Source: DASWFI01 sp036394315
Lineage (GTDB): Bacteria; Patescibacteriota; Doudnabacteria; UBA920; O2-02-FULL-48-8
Assembly (NCBI GenBank): GCA_036394315.1
Contig: DASWFI010000007.1
Location: 16,548 to 80,547 of the forward strand
Reading direction: 5' to 3'
DNA: 64,000 nucleotides
Part shown: positions 27,120 through 36,818 of the stretch, one piece after another
How the letters are laid out: each line of letters starts with the position of its first letter
Position numbering within the stretch: the stretch's first letter is position 1
The notes under the pieces: model-generated
The model's database searches: none
The model's input: only the letters and a program-made list of their open reading frames with translations
Told to the model about the DNA's origin: nothing
Made by a program: the position numbers and the translations under genes

Positions 27120-27815
27120 TTATTCTCTAGCTATATCGAGCTCGTCTATACTTTTAATTTTTATCGGAGATGCTGTATCCAGGTTGTAGCTGTTGTAAAC
27201 TAGTTCTATCAATTCTTCGGTGTTAAGCGCGATAGTTTTTAATCCCATTTGAGCCAAGCCGGTGGTTACTTGATTGACTCTCTTAAGTAATTCTTCGCGC
27301 GCTTTTTCGAAATCCCGGTTTTTGATAGATATTTCCTTAGCGGGATTAAACAAATTGGTAAACTTTTCAAAAAATCCTTTTTTAACAGCGCCCGTGCCTA
27401 GAGGAATAATAACGTAAAAAGTTTTATTCATAATACTGGCAAACTCAATCAGCTTCTCTATGTACTCGACATATTCCTGGGTCTGCATCCGGAGCAGTTC
27501 ATTTGTCTGCTGCTGCATCACTCCCCGCAATTTATCCAAATAAGAATTAATATCTAGCTTCCTTGATTGCATTAAAATCTGAATGGAAAATTCCAGAGCA
27601 TTCAGAAAATTTTGATAAGATCCGATGAGAGCATTTTGCTCCTCCGCGCTTTTAAGAGAAAAGTTGGTAGATGATACTGCCAACACCGCACGCAACGAAC
27701 CATCTCGCAGGACCATCGTGGCTTCTTTGATCTCTTGAATATCCAAATACGCCTGCGTGGACGCAGTGGGTTTGTTGCCAGACATGGAGTTAGATTGCAT
27801 TTCTTGCTTTGCCAT
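27120..27815 (-). CDS. VirB4 N-terminal domain as a separate protein
   Basis: 231 aa without any P-loop. It contains YLDIQEIKEATMVLRDGSLR and a middle helical region (ALEFSIQILMQSRKLDINSY), matching the N-terminal CagE/TrbE/VirB domain of VirB4 proteins. The stop is 7 bp from the start of the ATPase part and both frames are clean, so this is a stable gene split rather than a recent frameshift. It overlaps the PrgI gene by one base. Confidence 0.82.
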   Translation of the reverse strand: MAKQEMQSNSMSGNKPTASTQAYLDIQEIKEATMVLRDGSLRAVLAVSSTNFSLKSAEEQNALIGSYQNFLNALEFSIQILMQSRKLDINSYLDKLRGVMQQQTNELLRMQTQEYVEYIEKLIEFASIMNKTFYVIIPLGTGAVKKGFFEKFTNLFNPAKEISIKNRDFEKAREELLKRVNQVTTGLAQMGLKTIALNTEELIELVYNSYNLDTASPIKIKSIDELDIARE

Positions 27816-28258
27816 TATGATTTTTGTTCTAACAGCTTTTTTTCCTCTTCCGTTTTCTGGTCCAGGAGATAAGCCAGTTTTTTCAAACGGCTTTCGTTCG
27901 GTTCATCTAATTTATTCTTGGCCAAAACTATAGTTTCTGCTTTTTTTTCTGTCTTAAAAGACATGTTCACGCTGACATCCTCCCGCTTAAAAATCCTCAC
28001 TTGGGGTCTTGATGTAAAAGCCACAAACACTCCAATATAACTGAAGAGTGGTCGGCCGTTAAATTTACCAAACGTAAGTCCTAACCCTAATAAGGAAGTA
28101 GGGATTGCAAAAAAGTAAAAGAAGATGGACAGCTTAAGCAGGGAGTAAAAAAACATGACTATGCCGCCGGTTGCTAGAATAATCAAAAACTGCTTTAAAG
28201 TCAGAGGGCCAATCAGTTTATCTTCGACTTCTGTGAATTGTGGTACAGCGTATTGCAT
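27815..28258 (-). CDS. PrgI family (VirB3-like) protein
   Basis: 147 aa. It starts MQYAVPQFTEVEDKLIGPLT with two membrane helices (about residues 25-41 and 45-62), then a Gly-rich loop and a charged tail (LKKLAYLLDQKTEEEKKLLE). PrgI proteins take the VirB3 place next to VirB4 in Gram-positive and CPR secretion systems, as here. First gene of the unit, with its own strong promoter. Confidence 0.9.
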   Translation of the reverse strand: MQYAVPQFTEVEDKLIGPLTLKQFLIILATGGIVMFFYSLLKLSIFFYFFAIPTSLLGLGLTFGKFNGRPLFSYIGVFVAFTSRPQVRIFKREDVSVNMSFKTEKKAETIVLAKNKLDEPNESRLKKLAYLLDQKTEEEKKLLEQKS

Positions 28259-28307
28259 TTGTTTTGAGGGTGATTTTGTTTCAAAAACTGTCTAAAACTT
28301 CTCAAAC

Positions 28308-28336
28308 ATTATACCACAAAAGATCAATCTAATCAA
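28308..28336 (-). promoter_or_regulatory. Promoter of the PrgI-VirB4 unit
   Basis: Minus strand TTGATT (28331-28336), 17 bp, TATAAT (28308-28313), with TGG before the -10. Start near 28301, 43 nt ahead of the PrgI ATG. Confidence 0.78.
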
Positions 28337-28402
28337 AAAAATCCTTACGTAGACACCCTAGAACCTTTCAAAGTCGGTCGGGAATGGGATACTCCGTATA
28401 AT

Positions 28403-28846
28403 CTAACGCACAAAGTTTCTCAGCCATTTAGCCCACCCCTCTCCTTCATCCTCATAAATGCTCCAAAATTCAGCAGGCCGGACAATCTTAACGCCCTTGT
28501 ATTTTTCTATCTTCAAAAGATGCCTATCAGAAGTGATTAGATAATCAGCAAAGCTGGCCACAGCCGATTCCAAAATTTTATTATCTTCATTGTCTTCTTC
28601 CACCACACTCAGGCGTTGCGAATTGTTTACGGGTTTGATGGTATCGAAAAAGTACTCCAGTTTTTTTAAATATCCTTCATCAGAAATTTTTTTATTCGCC
28701 AAAAACTTATTTTCTCTCAATGTTGCTGTGTTGGCGTAAGCTTCTATTTGCCCGCCAATAACCAGATCAACTATCCGATTACTGTAATTATAAAAATCGG
28801 ATGAGCCGTCAATAAGAAGATTTGTATCTATTACAATTTTATACAT
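28403..28846 (-). CDS. PIN-domain nuclease, toxin-like
   Basis: 147 aa. Acidic residues of the PIN active site: D7 in MYKIVIDTNLLIDG, E in NTATLRENKFL, E-D in EEDNEDNKILESAV, and D in FADYLITSDRHLLKI. This is the COG1569-like type often annotated as a toxin of a VapC-like pair. No antitoxin ORF is visible on either side within 100 bp, so it is orphan or acts otherwise. It lies between the two halves of the T4SS block, with its own AT-rich flanks. Confidence 0.85.
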   Translation of the reverse strand: MYKIVIDTNLLIDGSSDFYNYSNRIVDLVIGGQIEAYANTATLRENKFLANKKISDEGYLKKLEYFFDTIKPVNNSQRLSVVEEDNEDNKILESAVASFADYLITSDRHLLKIEKYKGVKIVRPAEFWSIYEDEGEGWAKWLRNFVR

Positions 28847-28948
28847 AAATGACTAATTACAAATTTCCAGGGACAAATAAATAATGCCCAATTTTCAACT
28901 TGGACATTATATCATTTTATTTGAAACTTGTAATTTGATATTCAATGC

Positions 28949-30547
28949 TTACAATCTTTGTATTTCTTTTCTCAAATCTGCTATGGCTTCAAATTCTTGT
29001 TTAGTCAAATCATTATTTGTTTCCACTCCTGAAAATATCGCTTGGCCGTGAGCCATATAGGATCGGAACAGCGGACTTTCTTCAAAAGCAGTCAAAGCAT
29101 AATAAGGTATAACTCTATTTGAAAGCGCCAGATCCACAATTTTTGTTTTCAAACGCTGAATTTGCTGATCCAATGGGCCTCGTCTCAAATGACTCAACAT
29201 GATCTTTTTCAAATCATCCATATTTTTTATGTCTGAAAAGGTCGCCTCAAAAGTGGAAACCGGCCTGGTTATTTTCTCTGGTCCGATAGATGTCGAGTCG
29301 GATGACCGGACAGATGATGGAGCAATACTGGCCGGAGTTACTACTGGCATAGGTGTTTGGAGTATTATTGGTATAGCTGGAGCTACAGTTGCCACTGGGG
29401 CCGGTGGTTTAACTACGGGTGCAGACGGTGCAGTTATAGCCTTAGGTGCCACATACCGAACTTGTTTCGGGATCTCTGTGTGGGGCGGCAATTCAGGCGT
29501 TGAAACCTCTCTCTTGATCTCAGAATTTATTTTATTCAAATCAGGGTTATTCTTAACCACGGGAGGGGGTATTGGCTTTACTTGCGCTTCCATTCGATGC
29601 TTCAAAACTTCTAAATCAGCTCCGTGCCCGGCCGGTGGAGGAGCAGAAACTTCAGCTAGTTTTTTCTCAAAGGCAGTAATTTCTTTAACCGCTTGCGGGG
29701 CGGAGGGTATGAGTGGTTTAGCCATTACAGATGTTGTAGGCTTAAATGTTGGCACTGAGGATAAAACTGGTTGTGGCTCAGGCCTTAGTGGTTTTGGAAC
29801 TGGTGGTCGAGTAACGGAAACTGGCTTAGGTACTGGAATAGGTGCGGGTTGTAATGCTTCTTCCTTTTCTATTACGGGGACATAATTTGGATATTTTAAC
29901 AAATTATAAATACCTAACACTGAAGACAACAATTGTTTATCGCCAGGACTCAATGTCTTAACATTTGGACTTGAATAAAAATATTGAGTCATTTGATAGC
30001 TGACCCCGCTTAAAGATTTGGGATCAATATAACCCAAGTAATCTTTAATCCAATTACCAAGGGTATTACGAACGCTCTCTCCGGTTTTTAAACTTACCTG
30101 TTGGGTACCGATAGTTTCCTCATTTTGTGCCAGAGCACGGATGAGCTTTTGCCTTTCCTCAAAATCCGGCTCTGCTCCGAACTCAAATAGCCGCAAGTAC
30201 TTCTGAAGGTAATCGATAACACTCGTATTGTTCTTCATAGAAACCACTATAATTTCAGAAAGGGTCTGTTCCCGAAATTTATTACCCAACATCTGAAACG
30301 CTTGCCAGCCGAGTTTCATTTGAATTTTCTTAAGCCTGGTATAAATCTCTGTCCCGTTAATCACGCCGGCATATTTATCGACTAATGCACCCAAAGTTTC
30401 GTAAAGTTCCGCTCCCTGACCCGGCTCGTAATCATACATCGGATCCGATGCCAGTTTTTCAATCAAACCCAAAACTTTCGGATCTTTTAATTGATCCGCT
30501 GTCAATCCATTCAAGCTCTCAACTGATAAATTATTCAGATCTGTCAT
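28949..30547 (-). CDS. Hypothetical protein with proline-rich centre, T4SS block
   Basis: 532 aa. The N-terminal 220 residues are helical (DPKVLGLIEKLASDPMYDYE), the centre (about 230-420) is Pro/Val/Ala-rich (PVPKPVSVTRPPVPKPLRPE), and the C-terminus has a conserved-looking helical domain (SDIKNMDDLKKIMLSHLRRG). No membrane segment and no signal peptide, so it is probably cytoplasmic. It starts 3 bp after the TrbL-like gene and is the last gene of the upstream T4SS unit. Function unknown. Confidence 0.75.
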   Translation of the reverse strand: MTDLNNLSVESLNGLTADQLKDPKVLGLIEKLASDPMYDYEPGQGAELYETLGALVDKYAGVINGTEIYTRLKKIQMKLGWQAFQMLGNKFREQTLSEIIVVSMKNNTSVIDYLQKYLRLFEFGAEPDFEERQKLIRALAQNEETIGTQQVSLKTGESVRNTLGNWIKDYLGYIDPKSLSGVSYQMTQYFYSSPNVKTLSPGDKQLLSSVLGIYNLLKYPNYVPVIEKEEALQPAPIPVPKPVSVTRPPVPKPLRPEPQPVLSSVPTFKPTTSVMAKPLIPSAPQAVKEITAFEKKLAEVSAPPPAGHGADLEVLKHRMEAQVKPIPPPVVKNNPDLNKINSEIKREVSTPELPPHTEIPKQVRYVAPKAITAPSAPVVKPPAPVATVAPAIPIILQTPMPVVTPASIAPSSVRSSDSTSIGPEKITRPVSTFEATFSDIKNMDDLKKIMLSHLRRGPLDQQIQRLKTKIVDLALSNRVIPYYALTAFEESPLFRSYMAHGQAIFSGVETNNDLTKQEFEAIADLRKEIQRL

Positions 30548-30550
30548 GTT

Positions 30551-33262
30551 TTAAATGGGATTACCTCTATCATCTGTAAGTATAACGCGAGGTGTTTCTG
30601 GTTCTGGAGCTCTACTCCTACCCCCTTCTCCACCGTCGCCTCCTCCACCTGAACGCGAACTTCTAACAGCCGCTTTAATTACTGTTTTATCTCCACTTGG
30701 ATCAATATACTCAGTTGTATTGTCATAAGTCACGTTCCCAATTGTAATTTTAGGTCCTGTATATTTGATTCTGACATTTGTTAATTTATTTCGGAACTTT
30801 GTATCCATATTCAATTTTTCAGCATACATGGCTCGAACCCCATCAGGTTTGACTTCCCAAGCTTCTTTGATTTTCCTCAATTCAAATGGGTCCCTAATTA
30901 TCACTGCGCCGAAGTCATTACTGCTTTCGTCATCAACCATTTCAGAAGTCAAAATACGATCTTTGGTTCTAATTTGAACATTTTGCATACGATTAATAAC
31001 TTGATCTTCACTAAACTGATCATTAATCTTATGATAGTGTGCTTGCGAAGCTTTTGTAATATTCATAGGACCCCAAATAATTGACTGGATTTCCTTTTCT
31101 CCCGTGACTGGACTTCCATCCTTAGCGTAGCTAGTAATAATCTTTCCAGTCTTTTTATCCACTCTCGCCAGTTGTGGTCGCAAAGCATGCGGTGCCGTAG
31201 CGATTATATCATTTGCTTTCTTTTTCTCCCATTCACCCGCAGCATAGGATGCTTGATGAGTATTTTCCAGTTCATCAATGTTTTCTCCCAGCGCATTCTT
31301 AACTTTGTTACCCGTCTTTTTCATGCCCCACTCCCATTTATTATTGTTTATATCAAAATAAGAATGTCCAAGATATTCAGCATGACCAGTATTCTTCCCT
31401 GCTTCTTCCATATCTTCTCCTACAAATCTCATAGCTTGTTCGCTATTACCCAAGAAACCTTTTAAGAATCTCTGAATTGAATCCGGACTACTTAAAAGGA
31501 CAGCATCGTCTCCATTCTCATCTTTTACAACTTCACCGTATTTGGCAGCAAAATGCTCCATTCTCAACACATCGTCCTGAAAACCATTTGACAGAGCAGC
31601 TTTCATAGCGGCAAGTCTGGTAGTTTCGCCTTCATGGCCGCCTATCTTCTCAGCCTCAACTAAATAGTTCATTAACTGTTCTTTCTTCATATCGATCAAA
31701 TATTTCAACTTTTCGTTTTCAGCTCTTCTTTCAGCAAACTGCGCTCGAGGCAAATTAGTACCCGTAAATACTTTTTCTGCAACTTCTTGTCCTCTTGCTT
31801 CTGCAACTTCCTGCGCATGATGGGATAGTTCGTGAGATCTTTTTTGAGCTCCTTTAAACGCTGCAACTGGATTGAGCACAGCAAATGCTGCTCTTCGGGT
31901 CCATCCAGGTTGCCCGCCATCATGCGGTTGCATTATATGCGAAGTTGCTTCATTCCACTTACGTCCTGCATATCCTCCAGCCATATGTGCTACGCCATGG
32001 CTAAACTTTTCTGCAGCTTGCACTACTGCTTTTCCACCAACCATACCCGCGTGTTCGGCGACAATTACTGCTCCCCAAATAAATCCCATTAAGATAACAT
32101 AATTAAAAGCTGAATCCGACGCTGTAAAAGATTTATCTTTAGCTACCAACACAGCTAACTGCAACATAAACAAAGCTACCGGTGGCCAGATCAAATATTT
32201 GATAAAGTACTGCCACCATTCATGAGCATAATGTTTCGTAGCGGGTAATACATGCAGAGCATAAGCCAGTGGCGAAAAAATAACCAAAACGTACACGCCC
32301 ACGATTCGTATAACAAATAATCCAGCTAATGCTAAAAAACTCGCCAGAGCAACAAAGGTGAAAACGATTTTGGTTATACCTTGGAATAATCCAGCCATCC
32401 AGCCGTTTGGCAGCGAACCCAAATCGCTAAAATTAACATACCGATAAACAAAAGCCCATATTTCACCGTGATTGGTGCGGAAAACACTAGTCAAGACATT
32501 CACCGTATCAAGCAAGGTAGTAGCAATGACCATGCTAAAATTGACCAATAATGCCATCATTACAGTTTCTGCTAAAAGATGCCGATAATCATAACTTTCA
32601 ATCCTAAGAATTGCCGCAAGGCCGATGACGATCAGAATTAAAATAAAGAACATATTGCTAATATCACGCACAATTGTCCATCCTACAGCCACAAAGGCTG
32701 GCATAGTACCTGCTAAAATCCAGTTAACTGCAGTCGTGAAAATATCTCCGGCTAAAGCCGTCATCCATAAAAGAAAAGCATTCACTGCTGATAATACAAA
32801 ATTTAAACTCCAACCAATTAACTTACTCGGCCATGCCGCTGCATTTTGAGCATTCATATCATCCAGATATGCTTTATAAATATCTTTAGATGAAAGTCCG
32901 CTTCCCTGCTCTATTCTATTTTGGAGATCATATGAACCTGGCGGCTGCTCTACTCGGCCGGCTGAAGTTGCTGAGTATCCAAGATTCTGAGGAAGTATGG
33001 TACATCTGGTAATGTTGCCAGTTCGAGTAGGAGTAATAACATATAAAGTAGTAAACCTTTTCCCAGTCGCATCTTCAATTTCTTTTCTAAGAGTACCTTC
33101 ACAAATTGTCTGAGTTTTGTGTGCCTCACCCATTTTCTTGGCATCTATCTTTATGTCCTGACCTGGTGCTGCCGGCGCAGGCTGTTGGGCAAAAGCAAAA
33201 TTAACCAGCAACAGGTTTGAGAGGACGAAAATTACGATTAATTTTGTAAAATTTATTTTCAT
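30551..33262 (-). CDS. TrbL/VirB6-like polytopic membrane protein
   Basis: 903 aa. Signal peptide (residues 1-25, ending FAFAQQP), a short outer domain, then about six or seven hydrophobic helices between residues 155 and 410, e.g. MFFILILIVIGLAAILRI and VYVLVIFSPLAYALHVLPA. The C-terminal 480 residues are soluble, highly charged and end in a Gly/Arg-rich tail. This is the design of VirB6/TrbL channel components with a long C-terminal extension. Neighbours encode secreted and VirB4 proteins. Confidence 0.82.
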   Translation of the reverse strand: MKINFTKLIVIFVLSNLLLVNFAFAQQPAPAAPGQDIKIDAKKMGEAHKTQTICEGTLRKEIEDATGKRFTTLYVITPTRTGNITRCTILPQNLGYSATSAGRVEQPPGSYDLQNRIEQGSGLSSKDIYKAYLDDMNAQNAAAWPSKLIGWSLNFVLSAVNAFLLWMTALAGDIFTTAVNWILAGTMPAFVAVGWTIVRDISNMFFILILIVIGLAAILRIESYDYRHLLAETVMMALLVNFSMVIATTLLDTVNVLTSVFRTNHGEIWAFVYRYVNFSDLGSLPNGWMAGLFQGITKIVFTFVALASFLALAGLFVIRIVGVYVLVIFSPLAYALHVLPATKHYAHEWWQYFIKYLIWPPVALFMLQLAVLVAKDKSFTASDSAFNYVILMGFIWGAVIVAEHAGMVGGKAVVQAAEKFSHGVAHMAGGYAGRKWNEATSHIMQPHDGGQPGWTRRAAFAVLNPVAAFKGAQKRSHELSHHAQEVAEARGQEVAEKVFTGTNLPRAQFAERRAENEKLKYLIDMKKEQLMNYLVEAEKIGGHEGETTRLAAMKAALSNGFQDDVLRMEHFAAKYGEVVKDENGDDAVLLSSPDSIQRFLKGFLGNSEQAMRFVGEDMEEAGKNTGHAEYLGHSYFDINNNKWEWGMKKTGNKVKNALGENIDELENTHQASYAAGEWEKKKANDIIATAPHALRPQLARVDKKTGKIITSYAKDGSPVTGEKEIQSIIWGPMNITKASQAHYHKINDQFSEDQVINRMQNVQIRTKDRILTSEMVDDESSNDFGAVIIRDPFELRKIKEAWEVKPDGVRAMYAEKLNMDTKFRNKLTNVRIKYTGPKITIGNVTYDNTTEYIDPSGDKTVIKAAVRSSRSGGGGDGGEGGRSRAPEPETPRVILTDDRGNPI

Positions 33263-33295
33263 GTGAGCTTAAAGTCTACTAATTTATTGCAATGT

Positions 33296-34681
33296 CTATG
33301 GTGATCCCGGTGGTTGAGGTGGCGGGAATCCCGAAGGAGGTGGACCAGCAGGAGGGAGGGTGCCTCCGCTATTTAGAATAGTGGCTGACCCAATACAATT
33401 ATTGGGAGGAGTACCACCGAAGATACAATGATCAATAATGCCAGTGCCGGAATAACTTACAGCGTCCGCGATACCATCGCCATCAATATCAATATCACCT
33501 GGGGACAATTGACCTGGGGCGGGCGTCGTCGCATTCGGATCACCATAGTCAGTACCAGCATAAACATTAGGGCTGTCTGTCAAAACCCCACCAGTTTTAT
33601 CTAACCCCAGTTGATTCCAAATAAATTTTCCGAAAGATTTGCCGACTTGTGTCCAAAAATCCGTAGAAGGATTATATAAATTGTTGAAATGCTGGCTGAT
33701 AGCAGCATCCAAATTCTTTTCAATAAATGCAGTTGGATTATCGATAAATGACCTGGCTTGATCCACCAGTGAAGCTTGCCATTCCCCTCCTCCGGCCTTG
33801 CATGCTGCAGGAGACGTATTAGGGTCAGCTACCGCTTGCGCCGAAGCAACTTTGATAATACCTAGTTTGTTTAATATGGAGGCTAAAGGGCTCAGCATAT
33901 TTGGATTATAAGCTCCGCCGGGAGGTGTTGGAAGAGGCACAACAGTGCCAGGCAATTGTCCTGGTGGAATACCCGGAGTAACTTGATTTGATGGAATTCC
34001 TCCTTTACAGCTTCCGCCGATAATTCTTCCGTTCTTAATCCCCTTGCCCGCCAAAATTTCCAACTGTGAGGCGGAGGTGGCAGAGGATTGGAAAGCGCCG
34101 AATTCGCCTTGCAGATTTTGTTCCGTAAAGCTTGGCGGATTGGAGAAGTAAGCTTGGGCTGCTGCAAAGTATTCCCGATCAGAATTGAAGCTGGATGGAT
34201 TATAAATTTTCTGCGGATCAATCCCGCCTCTATTAGTGTATGCCTTATTGATGGCTTTATTTAATCTCGGAATCAATGCTTTGCTCGGATTAATCCCCCC
34301 AGTAGTGCCTGTGGGTTGTCCCGTTATAGCAGCCCGCTCCATTAAAGAATAAACATCTCTTAAATCCGGATCAGTAATATTATCAGCGATATATCGATTC
34401 AAATAATAATCCGTCAGTACCCTATCGTAATAAAGGTAGTTACGGATTTTATACTTATCTACCAATTTATTGGTAAATCGTGTAAGAAATTGTTCTGTGA
34501 ATCTTTCCAAAACGCCGCGAGCAATACCAATCCCAATACGCTCCGCAACCCAACGTATATCAATAGTTGGAAACACTGCCTGCGCTGTTTTTGGAGCAAT
34601 CAATATACCACCCGTAACTTGAGTGGCTATCAGGATTGCGAGAATCGCTCCGGTAATTAATTTAGAAAGTTTGGCTTTCAT
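33296..34681 (-). CDS. Secreted hypothetical protein of the T4SS block
   Basis: 461 aa. Signal peptide (about 1-35, ILAILIATQVTGGILI, end AQA). Residues 40-130 are helical and charged (RIGIGIARGVLERFTEQFLT); the C-terminal third is Gly/Pro-rich with a calcium-loop-like DIDIDGDGIADA and several Cys. It lies between the Ca-repeat protein and the TrbL-like gene with gaps of 1 and 33 bp. Homologues of this type are seen only in CPR-like T4SS clusters as far as I recall; the role is unknown. Confidence 0.75.
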   Translation of the reverse strand: MKAKLSKLITGAILAILIATQVTGGILIAPKTAQAVFPTIDIRWVAERIGIGIARGVLERFTEQFLTRFTNKLVDKYKIRNYLYYDRVLTDYYLNRYIADNITDPDLRDVYSLMERAAITGQPTGTTGGINPSKALIPRLNKAINKAYTNRGGIDPQKIYNPSSFNSDREYFAAAQAYFSNPPSFTEQNLQGEFGAFQSSATSASQLEILAGKGIKNGRIIGGSCKGGIPSNQVTPGIPPGQLPGTVVPLPTPPGGAYNPNMLSPLASILNKLGIIKVASAQAVADPNTSPAACKAGGGEWQASLVDQARSFIDNPTAFIEKNLDAAISQHFNNLYNPSTDFWTQVGKSFGKFIWNQLGLDKTGGVLTDSPNVYAGTDYGDPNATTPAPGQLSPGDIDIDGDGIADAVSYSGTGIIDHCIFGGTPPNNCIGSATILNSGGTLPPAGPPPSGFPPPQPPGSP

Positions 34682-34682
34682 T

Positions 34683-35615
34683 TTAGTTCAATCGTTTGAT
34701 TTTTTCTTTTTCAATAGCGATTTTTTGAAGTAAGACAAAATACGCCTGCGCGTCATCGTACCAAAGATTATTCGCACTGGTGTCAGTTCCCAAAGAAGCC
34801 GCGTCCGGCATGCTCACGACTTTCGGAATCAACTGCACCAAGCCGATGAAATATTTATGAAGCTGTGCCGTGCTTGGTGGTGTGGGCAAAGCCTTTAGAT
34901 CAATAGATAATTTCAGAGCGCGGATTTTAATCTCGTCGATCTGATCTATGTTTCCAGTCTTTGCGGCAGATTTGAGAGTTTGCTCAACGTCGAAATTAAA
35001 ATATTTTTGCGCAGCCAGATTTAATTTATTAAGGTAATCCGTCCGCGCTTCCTTCGAATCGTCTTTCGATACGATGATCTCCTCGGTTTTGACTTCCGGC
35101 AATTTTATTTTTGATGAATCAGTCATGTCGTTGATCAGCTGCTTGACCGAACTATCAAAAACCAAACTCTCTCCCAGTATACTTTCGTCGGTAACGACCT
35201 GATCAAAAGGGACTTTTCCTGGTTTACTCGGATCCAAATTATTTGCCACCATCTGGCCGTCGGTCATGCCATTGTTATTTGAGTCTGGGTTGAGCGGATC
35301 CGTATGATAAAAATATTCCTGGGCATTGGTAAGCCCATCGTGATCAGGATCGGCATCCGGCCTGCAGTTATCCTGATTACAGACGCTTGTGCCAAAATAT
35401 TTTTGCAGCCACCACCCTGGAAGTTCTGAATTCGAAACAGCCGTCGTGGTACTACTGACAGTCGTTTTATTTTTTGGCTTTATACTCAAATATACGCTAG
35501 TGGCAAGAATAAAAATAAGTAAAGCAAATACAAAATTTTTCTTTCTGAAAAAATTGTTTTTTCGCTTTACTTCAAAACTTCCGGACTCTTTTTTTTTGTT
35601 TTTGTTTCTAAACAT
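34683..35615 (-). CDS. Membrane-anchored protein with thrombospondin-3-like calcium repeats
   Basis: 310 aa. Basic start, one membrane helix (about residues 28-45, FVFALLIFILATSVYLSI), then DADPDHDGLTNAQEY and DPLNPDSNNNGMTDGQ, which are DxDxDG-type calcium loops as in thrombospondin type 3 repeats. The rest is helical. First gene of the upstream T4SS unit; it may anchor or space the machine at the cell surface. The start follows a 200-nt structured leader. Confidence 0.8.
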   Translation of the reverse strand: MFRNKNKKKESGSFEVKRKNNFFRKKNFVFALLIFILATSVYLSIKPKNKTTVSSTTTAVSNSELPGWWLQKYFGTSVCNQDNCRPDADPDHDGLTNAQEYFYHTDPLNPDSNNNGMTDGQMVANNLDPSKPGKVPFDQVVTDESILGESLVFDSSVKQLINDMTDSSKIKLPEVKTEEIIVSKDDSKEARTDYLNKLNLAAQKYFNFDVEQTLKSAAKTGNIDQIDEIKIRALKLSIDLKALPTPPSTAQLHKYFIGLVQLIPKVVSMPDAASLGTDTSANNLWYDDAQAYFVLLQKIAIEKEKIKRLN

Positions 35616-35820
35616 CGGATTTAATTAGCCAAGGCTCGGGCCCAAGATTAAAACGGCCACCATATAACCATATGGTGAACAAAGTGATTGGTCGCTTTAT
35701 GTATTCTCTCAAACATACCGGATTGATTGGCCATAAAGAAAAACAGGTCTGCCCTCTTCCCTCATTGGCCTTTATTTCTCTCGTTAATTTTTATTTTTTG
35801 TTTCTAAAACCACTTAACTT
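35616..35820 (-). promoter_or_regulatory. Long structured 5' leader of the T4SS unit
   Basis: No gene here. In the transcript it holds a perfect hairpin CACCATAT-GGTT-ATATGGTG (35658-35677) and a second one, TTTATG/CATAAA around 35696-35745. No known riboswitch consensus is visible. Confidence 0.45.
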
Positions 35821-35826
35821 AAATAT

Positions 35827-35855
35827 ATTATAGCACAAAACTCCAACCTTTGCAA
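35827..35855 (-). promoter_or_regulatory. Main promoter of the upstream T4SS unit
   Basis: Minus strand TTGCAA (35850-35855), 17 bp, TATAAT (35827-35832). Start near 35820. Confidence 0.8.
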
Positions 35856-35923
35856 GGGCTGGAGTAAATTTCTAATTACTATTCGACCAAATTTCTAAAT
35901 AATCTTACAATCGTAATCCAAGT

Positions 35924-36754
35924 TTAGTTATCGAAGGTTTTATAAAGACTAATCCAGTCTTGAATTGCTAAATCTTGTGGGCGGAGGTTGGGGTTAATAT
36001 TTGCTTTTTCGAGCCACGATAAAACTTTGTTTCTTTCCATCTTAAATCCGTGTGCCAGAGTATTCTGGATCATCTTTCGTTTTCCGGCGAAAGCGATTTT
36101 GATAATGCGAAAAAATAATTTCCGGTCCCGGATTCCCGGATGTTTGTTTTTCGGCGTAATTTTCAAAACTACTGAGTCAACTTTTGGCACCGGCCAAAAA
36201 CTATTTTTAGAAACTGAAGCTGCGATTTCCACGTCCGCATAAACCTGCACGGAAATTCCGAGTATAGACAAATTCCCCTCGCTCGCCACGACTCTCTCCC
36301 CCACTTCCTTCTGGATCATCAGGACCATCAACTTTGGCGGCTGTGGTTGTTCCAAAAAAAACTGCAAAAGTTTCGAAGTTAAATAATACGGAATATTCGC
36401 AACCACTTTATACTCGGATAAAATATTTCTGCTGACATGAAAGCGCAAGATATCCTCATTGATAATTTTTAATTTTTTTTCGCCAGCAAATTCAATTTTA
36501 AGCATGGCGGCAAGTTTGGGATCCTTTTCAACTGCCCAAACTTCTTTTACTACAGCCACCAGCTCCCCTGTCAGAATTCCCAAACCGGGACCGACTTCTA
36601 AAACCACATCCGAAGATTTCAATTCCGATACGCTTATGATTTTTGAAAGCACATCTTCATCAATCAAAAAATTCTGCCCCATGTAATCGCGGGGTTTAAA
36701 ATTACGTGCCCTAAGATAATTTTTGAGTTGATCAACGTCTGTGAGTTTATTCAT
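35924..36754 (-). CDS. rsmA: 16S rRNA dimethyladenosine transferase
   Basis: Dimethylates the two adjacent adenosines in the helix 45 loop of 16S rRNA. 276 aa. SAM motif I VLEVGPGLGILTGEL, the acidic VWAVEKDPKLA, the catalytic NIPYYLTSKLL (NxPY type), and the C-terminal KRKMIQNTLAHGF domain are all present. A TATAAT at 36762-36767 lies seven bases before the ATG, so the mRNA is probably leaderless. Confidence 0.96.
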   Translation of the reverse strand: MNKLTDVDQLKNYLRARNFKPRDYMGQNFLIDEDVLSKIISVSELKSSDVVLEVGPGLGILTGELVAVVKEVWAVEKDPKLAAMLKIEFAGEKKLKIINEDILRFHVSRNILSEYKVVANIPYYLTSKLLQFFLEQPQPPKLMVLMIQKEVGERVVASEGNLSILGISVQVYADVEIAASVSKNSFWPVPKVDSVVLKITPKNKHPGIRDRKLFFRIIKIAFAGKRKMIQNTLAHGFKMERNKVLSWLEKANINPNLRPQDLAIQDWISLYKTFDN

Positions 36755-36761
36755 TAAAGTA

Positions 36762-36767
36762 ATTATA
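36762..36767 (-). promoter_or_regulatory. rsmA -10 box, leaderless
   Basis: Minus strand TATAAT, then TACTTTA and ATG 36754. No good -35 box is seen. Confidence 0.6.
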
Positions 36768-36818
36768 GTAATTTGCTTCGCGTAATTAATAATAATTTTT
36801 GTAACGACTTAATTACAA

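Noticed and set aside
29199..29885. 228-codon Gly/Thr-rich frame on the plus strand
   Set aside because: Mirror image of the proline-rich centre of the minus-strand gene at 28949-30547.
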